DNA of 10,308 bases, taken from positions 1-10,308 of the forward strand of contig WFOY01000257.1 of NCBI GenBank assembly GCA_015487835.1, written 5' to 3'. Position 1 is the stretch's first letter; the number at the start of each line of letters is the position of its first letter. The notes below the pieces were generated by a model that saw only the letters and a list, made by a program, of their open reading frames with translations, did no database searches and was not told where the DNA came from. The stretch comes from Aquificaceae bacterium. GTDB taxonomy: Bacteria > Aquificota > Aquificia > Aquificales > Aquificaceae. Shown here piece after piece: positions 7,112 to 10,308 of the stretch. A program made the position numbers and the translations under genes.

Positions 7112-8616
7112 TGCAGAGAGAAGGAGTAGACCCCAAGAGGATCTTCATCGCCATGGCCCTGATCGCCTTCTTCATACTGGGGTTCGAGATCTTCTCTTAC
7201 TACTACTTCTCGAGACAGGCTTCCCCCGCAGAAGAACCCGCCAGGGAAGCTGTAAAGGAGAAACCCAAGACTCTACCTAAGCTCATGATAGGCACGAGGA
7301 GGGAAAAGGCGGGCCTCGGCGATACCGTGAAGATCGACCTTGGGGACTACGAGATCGAGTTGGCTTTAAGGGGAGGGAGGATAGTCAAGCTCGTGGACAA
7401 GAAGTTCGGCTTCGACCTGGTCTCTGAGGCCGAGAGGTCTCTGAAGGTCTTTCCCTTAGAGGTGTTCACGGGAGATCCGGAGGTTGACCAGAGGATAAAC
7501 TTCGGAACTTACAGGGTCACAAAGGAAAGTGATCGGATAGTTCTCATCCTCGAGGACGACGAGATAAAGCTCAAGAAGATACTGGAATCGAGGGGGGACC
7601 ACTTCCTGGTCGATCTGGAGACGAACCTCAAAGGCCCTGTCTACCTCCTGGCCGGATCCCATCCTTCCGAGAGGTCCTTCTACACCCACGAGGGACCGGT
7701 CATGAAGATAGATGGGAAGGTATTAAGGGTCGACCCGGACGATATAAAGGGCAGGCAGGTCTTCGAGGGAAGGATCGAGTTCGCGGGGGAGGAGAGCAGG
7801 TACTTCTTCAAAGGCTTCAAGGGGGATATAGACAGCGTGGTGGTGGAGAAGGTCTCCTACGGCGATGGGAAGGAGGCCACCTTCACCTACGTGGAGACGA
7901 GCGGTCAGGTTCTTATGTATATGGGGGCCAAGTACTACTCCAGGATAAGGGGCCTGGGCCTTGGAGACCTCCTCGATTACGGCATGCTCAAGATAATAGT
8001 CAAGCCCCTCTTCGTGTTCATGTACTGGGTCTACGAGGTCACGAGGAGCTGGATCGCCTCCATCGTGATACTCACCCTGATCCTAAGGATCGTGTTCTTC
8101 CCCCTAAACTACAAGAGCACAACCTCGATGATGAAGCTTCAGGAGGCGGCCCCAAAACTTGAGAAGATAAGGAAGAAGTACAAGGACGACCCTGCCAAGA
8201 TGCAGGAGGAGATGATGAAGCTCTACTCGGAGATAGGTTTCAACCCTATGAGTGGCTGCCTCCCGATCCTCGTCCAGATACCTATATTCTTCGCCCTTTA
8301 CAAGGTTCTCATCATAACGGTTGACCTGAAACTCTCGGGCCTCCTGTGGATACCGAGCCTCGCTGACAAGGACCCCTTCTACATACTGCCCGTCGTGATG
8401 GGACTCACGATGATCCTCCAGCAGAGGATAACACCTAGCCCGGATCCCAAGCAGAACCTGATAATGTACATATCGGCGGTTGTCTTCACAATCCTGTTCG
8501 CCAACTTCCCCTCGGGCCTGGTGCTTTACTGGACGGTCAACAACGTCCTAAACATAGGCCAGAACTACCTGATCAAGAACTACCTGCTGAGAGGTAAGTC
8601 TCCAAAGACCACCTGA
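7111..8616 (+). CDS. yidC: YidC membrane protein insertase
   Basis: YidC inserts and folds inner-membrane proteins, alone or with SecYEG; F0 subunit c is a classic client. The 501-residue protein has the diderm layout. An N-terminal membrane anchor is at about 11-33. A large periplasmic beta domain spans about 55-275. The five-helix insertase core follows, with the groove arginine R326 in LILRIVFFPLNYKS, the charged cytoplasmic hairpin (about 345-375) and GFNPMSGCLPILVQIPIFFALYK (376-398), followed by FANFPSGLVLYW (463-474). The ATG at 7111 overlaps the yidD stop; a TTG at 7108 in the same frame is an alternative, and AGGAGG at 7090-7095 is 12 bases from the TTG and 15 from the ATG, both longer than ideal. 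The 3' end overlaps the convergent SDR gene by 44 bases. Confidence 0.96.
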   Translation: MQREGVDPKRIFIAMALIAFFILGFEIFSYYYFSRQASPAEEPAREAVKEKPKTLPKLMIGTRREKAGLGDTVKIDLGDYEIELALRGGRIVKLVDKKFGFDLVSEAERSLKVFPLEVFTGDPEVDQRINFGTYRVTKESDRIVLILEDDEIKLKKILESRGDHFLVDLETNLKGPVYLLAGSHPSERSFYTHEGPVMKIDGKVLRVDPDDIKGRQVFEGRIEFAGEESRYFFKGFKGDIDSVVVEKVSYGDGKEATFTYVETSGQVLMYMGAKYYSRIRGLGLGDLLDYGMLKIIVKPLFVFMYWVYEVTRSWIASIVILTLILRIVFFPLNYKSTTSMMKLQEAAPKLEKIRKKYKDDPAKMQEEMMKLYSEIGFNPMSGCLPILVQIPIFFALYKVLIITVDLKLSGLLWIPSLADKDPFYILPVVMGLTMILQQRITPSPDPKQNLIMYISAVVFTILFANFPSGLVLYWTVNNVLNIGQNYLIKNYLLRGKSPKTT

Positions 8617-9517
8617 TCGATTCCTCATAGGGTATTGGATCTCTCTCCAGGACGTACTTGACACCGTCAGGGATAGCCTCATCCCCCATCTGACCGCAGA
8701 CGTTCTCCCTCCACATCATCAGGATCTGGTCAGAGGAGAAGGGCGGTGGTTCCATAAAGACCTCGGCCAGCTTCCCTAAGTAGTACATGAACCCCTTTGG
8801 CATCGGGATGATCAGAACACTCCTGTTGAGGTACCTGAAGATATCCCTGAGGAGTTCCCTGAAGGTTACAGCCTTAGTCCCACATAGTTCCAGGATCTTC
8901 CTGTCTGGCTTCCTCCTCCTGAGGCAACGGACGAAGGTCTCCGCCACATCCCTCACGTCCACAGGCTGGAACCTGTAGGAACCCCCTCCGGGAAGGGCGA
9001 CGGACCTTGTCCACCTTGTTATCCTGTCCATGTCGGAGAAGAGTCTCTGCTCGGGCCCCAAAATCAGGGATGGCCGCAGGATGACGTAGTTCAGACCACT
9101 CTCAATAAGATGCTTCTCGGCCCGCCTCTTCGTCTGGTGATACCTCGAGGGTGCCCCGTCGTGGGTGCCGAGGGCACTCATGTGGATAACCTTCTTCACA
9201 CCTAGGGCTTTGGCCACATCGTAGAGGTTTACGGAGAACATGTAGTGGACGGTCTCGAAGGTCATACCCTTAGAACGTTCCTCGTAGAGTATGCCTATCA
9301 GGTGTATTATATGGGTGGGATCTACCTCCTTTAGGACCTCTCTTACAGAGTCTTTGGAGGAGAACTCGACCTTGTGGACCTCCACTTTGTCTCCGAACAG
9401 ATCCTTGGCCTTCTTAGGGTTCCTAACCCCCAGGTGAACCTGGTAGCCCTCCTCGATGAGCTTCCTTACCACGTACCTTCCCACGAAGCCCGTTCCTCCT
9501 GTTACGAAAACTTTCAT
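8573..9517 (-). CDS. NDUFA9-like atypical short-chain dehydrogenase/epimerase family protein
   Basis: This is a 314-residue NAD(P)-binding Rossmann-fold protein of the extended or atypical SDR superfamily, resembling the NDUFA9-like group (related to an accessory subunit of respiratory complex I). The dinucleotide motif GGTGFVG is at 7-13. The Ser of HMSALG (114) and the Y126xxxK130 pair (YHQTK) match an SDR active site. NYVILRPSLILGP (143-155) and QPVDVRDVAE are typical of the group. The substrate cannot be told from sequence. It starts one base after the PP-loop gene's stop, with AGGAGG at 9528-9523 five bases before its ATG. Its 3' end runs 44 bases into the antisense of yidC. Alternative readings are a sugar-nucleotide or isoflavone-reductase-like SDR. 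Confidence 0.9.
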   Translation of the reverse strand: MKVFVTGGTGFVGRYVVRKLIEEGYQVHLGVRNPKKAKDLFGDKVEVHKVEFSSKDSVREVLKEVDPTHIIHLIGILYEERSKGMTFETVHYMFSVNLYDVAKALGVKKVIHMSALGTHDGAPSRYHQTKRRAEKHLIESGLNYVILRPSLILGPEQRLFSDMDRITRWTRSVALPGGGSYRFQPVDVRDVAETFVRCLRRRKPDRKILELCGTKAVTFRELLRDIFRYLNRSVLIIPMPKGFMYYLGKLAEVFMEPPPFSSDQILMMWRENVCGQMGDEAIPDGVKYVLERDPIPYEESIRWSLETYLSAGSS

Positions 9518-9518
9518 C

Positions 9519-10163
9519 TCAGCCTCCTGGGATGATGTCTATACATTCATAATAGGACCTCCTGAAGGTCCTCCCTATCTTTATGTCCAGGGAGAAGTCC
9601 CTGCCTTTAACCACGAAGGTCTGGTACTCTCCGTTCTCTCCTGCTGGGGAGAGACCCTTACCCAGGAGGTCCTCCGCAATATCGAGGCTCAGAGGTTTTC
9701 CGAGAAGGGACCTCTTTAGTATCCTCACCCTCCTGCATACCAGGATAGGCACAGATAGGGACAGAGCCTCCCTGACCACCCACCTCTCGTCCACACCCCA
9801 GAGAGGGAAGACGGGTCTTATACCGAGGTCACGACAGACCTTCTCGAGGAGGTTTCTGTGATCTTTGTTCCTTACGTCACCGAAGATGCCAGCCTCCAGA
9901 TCCCCAAGACCTATTAGCACTTCCCTTAGCCTGGGTATGAAGTTCCCCTTCCTCTTGGATCCGTAAACGGGGACAAAACGTATACCTACCTTGGAGAGCT
10001 GGTAGGATATGATCTCCTCCCTAAGGTGGCACCCTATTAACCTTCTGGTCCTCTCCTCTACGTAGGAAAGGGCGTAGCTGACCCTGAACCCACTCTCACG
10101 TGCCTTTATGAGGGAGAGGTAGCTCTCCTTTCCTCCGCTCCAAAGGATAAAGGATGGGGTCAT
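9519..10163 (-). CDS. PP-loop ATP-pyrophosphatase, Dph6-like (diphthine-ammonia ligase family)
   Basis: This is a 214-residue N-type ATP pyrophosphatase domain protein. The PP-loop SGGKES is at 9-14, a variant of SGGKDS. It also has IFGDV (93-97), the HRNLLEKVC helix (102-110), VFPLWG (118-123) and GENGEYQTFV (175-184), all hallmarks of the Dph6/MJ0570-like family. Archaeal and eukaryotic Dph6 amidates diphthine on elongation factor 2. Bacteria lack diphthamide, so the bacterial role is unknown and a ligase reaction through an adenylated intermediate is inferred. The frame opens upstream to 10241. I choose the ATG at 10163 because it overlaps the preceding stop in an ATGA and places the PP-loop at the normal distance. 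A GAGG about eleven bases upstream may be its Shine-Dalgarno. Confidence 0.88.
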   Translation of the reverse strand: MTPSFILWSGGKESYLSLIKARESGFRVSYALSYVEERTRRLIGCHLREEIISYQLSKVGIRFVPVYGSKRKGNFIPRLREVLIGLGDLEAGIFGDVRNKDHRNLLEKVCRDLGIRPVFPLWGVDERWVVREALSLSVPILVCRRVRILKRSLLGKPLSLDIAEDLLGKGLSPAGENGEYQTFVVKGRDFSLDIKIGRTFRRSYYECIDIIPGG

Positions 10164-10308
10164 CTCCTCAGGTTCCTCACTACCTCCCACATGGCTATAG
10201 CCCCGGCGGAGCCTACGTTCAGGGAGGTCACCCTCCCCCACATGGGTATGGTGACAACCAGGTCCGAGATCCTGATCACGGAATCAGAAACACCTCTGTC
10301 TTCTGATC
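10160..10308 (-). CDS. SpoU/TrmH-family RNA 2'-O-methyltransferase, C-terminal part
   Basis: Only the last 48 codons lie in the window; the gene enters from the right edge, with its first full codon at 10306. The peptide contains VTIPMWGRVTSLNVGSAGA (18-36), the IPM-G-xx-SLNVxxA motif that forms part of the knotted SAM site in TrmH/RlmB/TrmL-type enzymes. It ends with the usual helix (AMWEVVRNLRR). Such enzymes methylate the 2'-oxygen of a tRNA or rRNA nucleotide; the target cannot be told from this fragment. Its TGA overlaps the next gene's ATG by four bases. It is too short to appear as a stand-alone open frame, but the motif is clear. Confidence 0.88.
   Translation of the reverse strand, partial: SEDRGVSDSVIRISDLVVTIPMWGRVTSLNVGSAGAIAMWEVVRNLRR

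Noticed and set aside
8600..8660. Intrinsic terminator between the convergent blocks
   Set aside because: No GC-rich hairpin followed by a T run is visible on either strand here.
10164..10241. Longer start for the PP-loop gene (26 extra codons)
   Set aside because: It overlaps the conserved SLNVGSAGA end of the RNA methyltransferase in another frame; the ATG at 10163 fits the ATGA overlap and PP-loop position.

Overview
The window looks like ordinary chromosomal DNA from a thermophilic, diderm bacterium, most likely of the Aquificota and probably the Aquificaceae. Several things point that way. Arg is written mostly AGG/AGA and Ile mostly ATA, and the encoded proteins are rich in Lys, Glu and Arg. 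The F-type ATP synthase subunit c carries a signal peptide. The F0 genes are separated from the F1 genes. There is no rnpA between rpmH and yidD. A Kdo-pathway isomerase implies a lipopolysaccharide outer membrane. The lineage call is inference from gene content, not a database match. Base composition looks even across the window, a little above half G+C by eye.

There are three blocks. Block 1 (minus strand, 2-1655) holds hemE followed by hisIE. Block 2 (plus strand, 1718-8616) is a tightly packed run of eleven genes: a small unknown protein, a YjbQ-family protein, rseP, ppa, kdsD, atpB, a small Usp-like protein, atpE, rpmH, yidD and yidC. Block 3 (minus strand, 8573-10308) is read from the right edge inward: the 3' end of a SpoU/TrmH-type RNA methyltransferase, a PP-loop (Dph6-like) ATPase and an NDUFA9-like SDR protein. 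Blocks 1 and 2 diverge from a 62-base gap. Blocks 2 and 3 converge and overlap by 44 bases. No gap in the window is longer than 62 bases.

Block 2 has an envelope and membrane-bioenergetics theme. RseP is the intramembrane protease of envelope stress. KdsD makes the arabinose-5-phosphate used for Kdo. AtpB and AtpE form the proton path of ATP synthase. YidC (with YidD) is the insertase known to place F0 subunits in the membrane. Ppa removes pyrophosphate made by biosynthesis.

Initiation signals fall into two classes. Genes inside operons have strong Shine-Dalgarno sequences (ppa, atpE, rpmH, the SDR gene) or overlap the preceding stop codon (kdsD, yidD, yidC, the PP-loop gene). In contrast hemE, hisIE, yjbQ and atpB lack one and instead have a -10-like hexamer 7 to 10 bases before the ATG, which suggests leaderless transcripts. 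I found no mobile element, CRISPR array, tRNA or rRNA, and no convincing intrinsic terminator. I see no new multi-gene system. The most interesting points are the leaderless-start pattern, the missing rnpA, the signal peptide on subunit c, and the unknown genes at 1718 and 5991.
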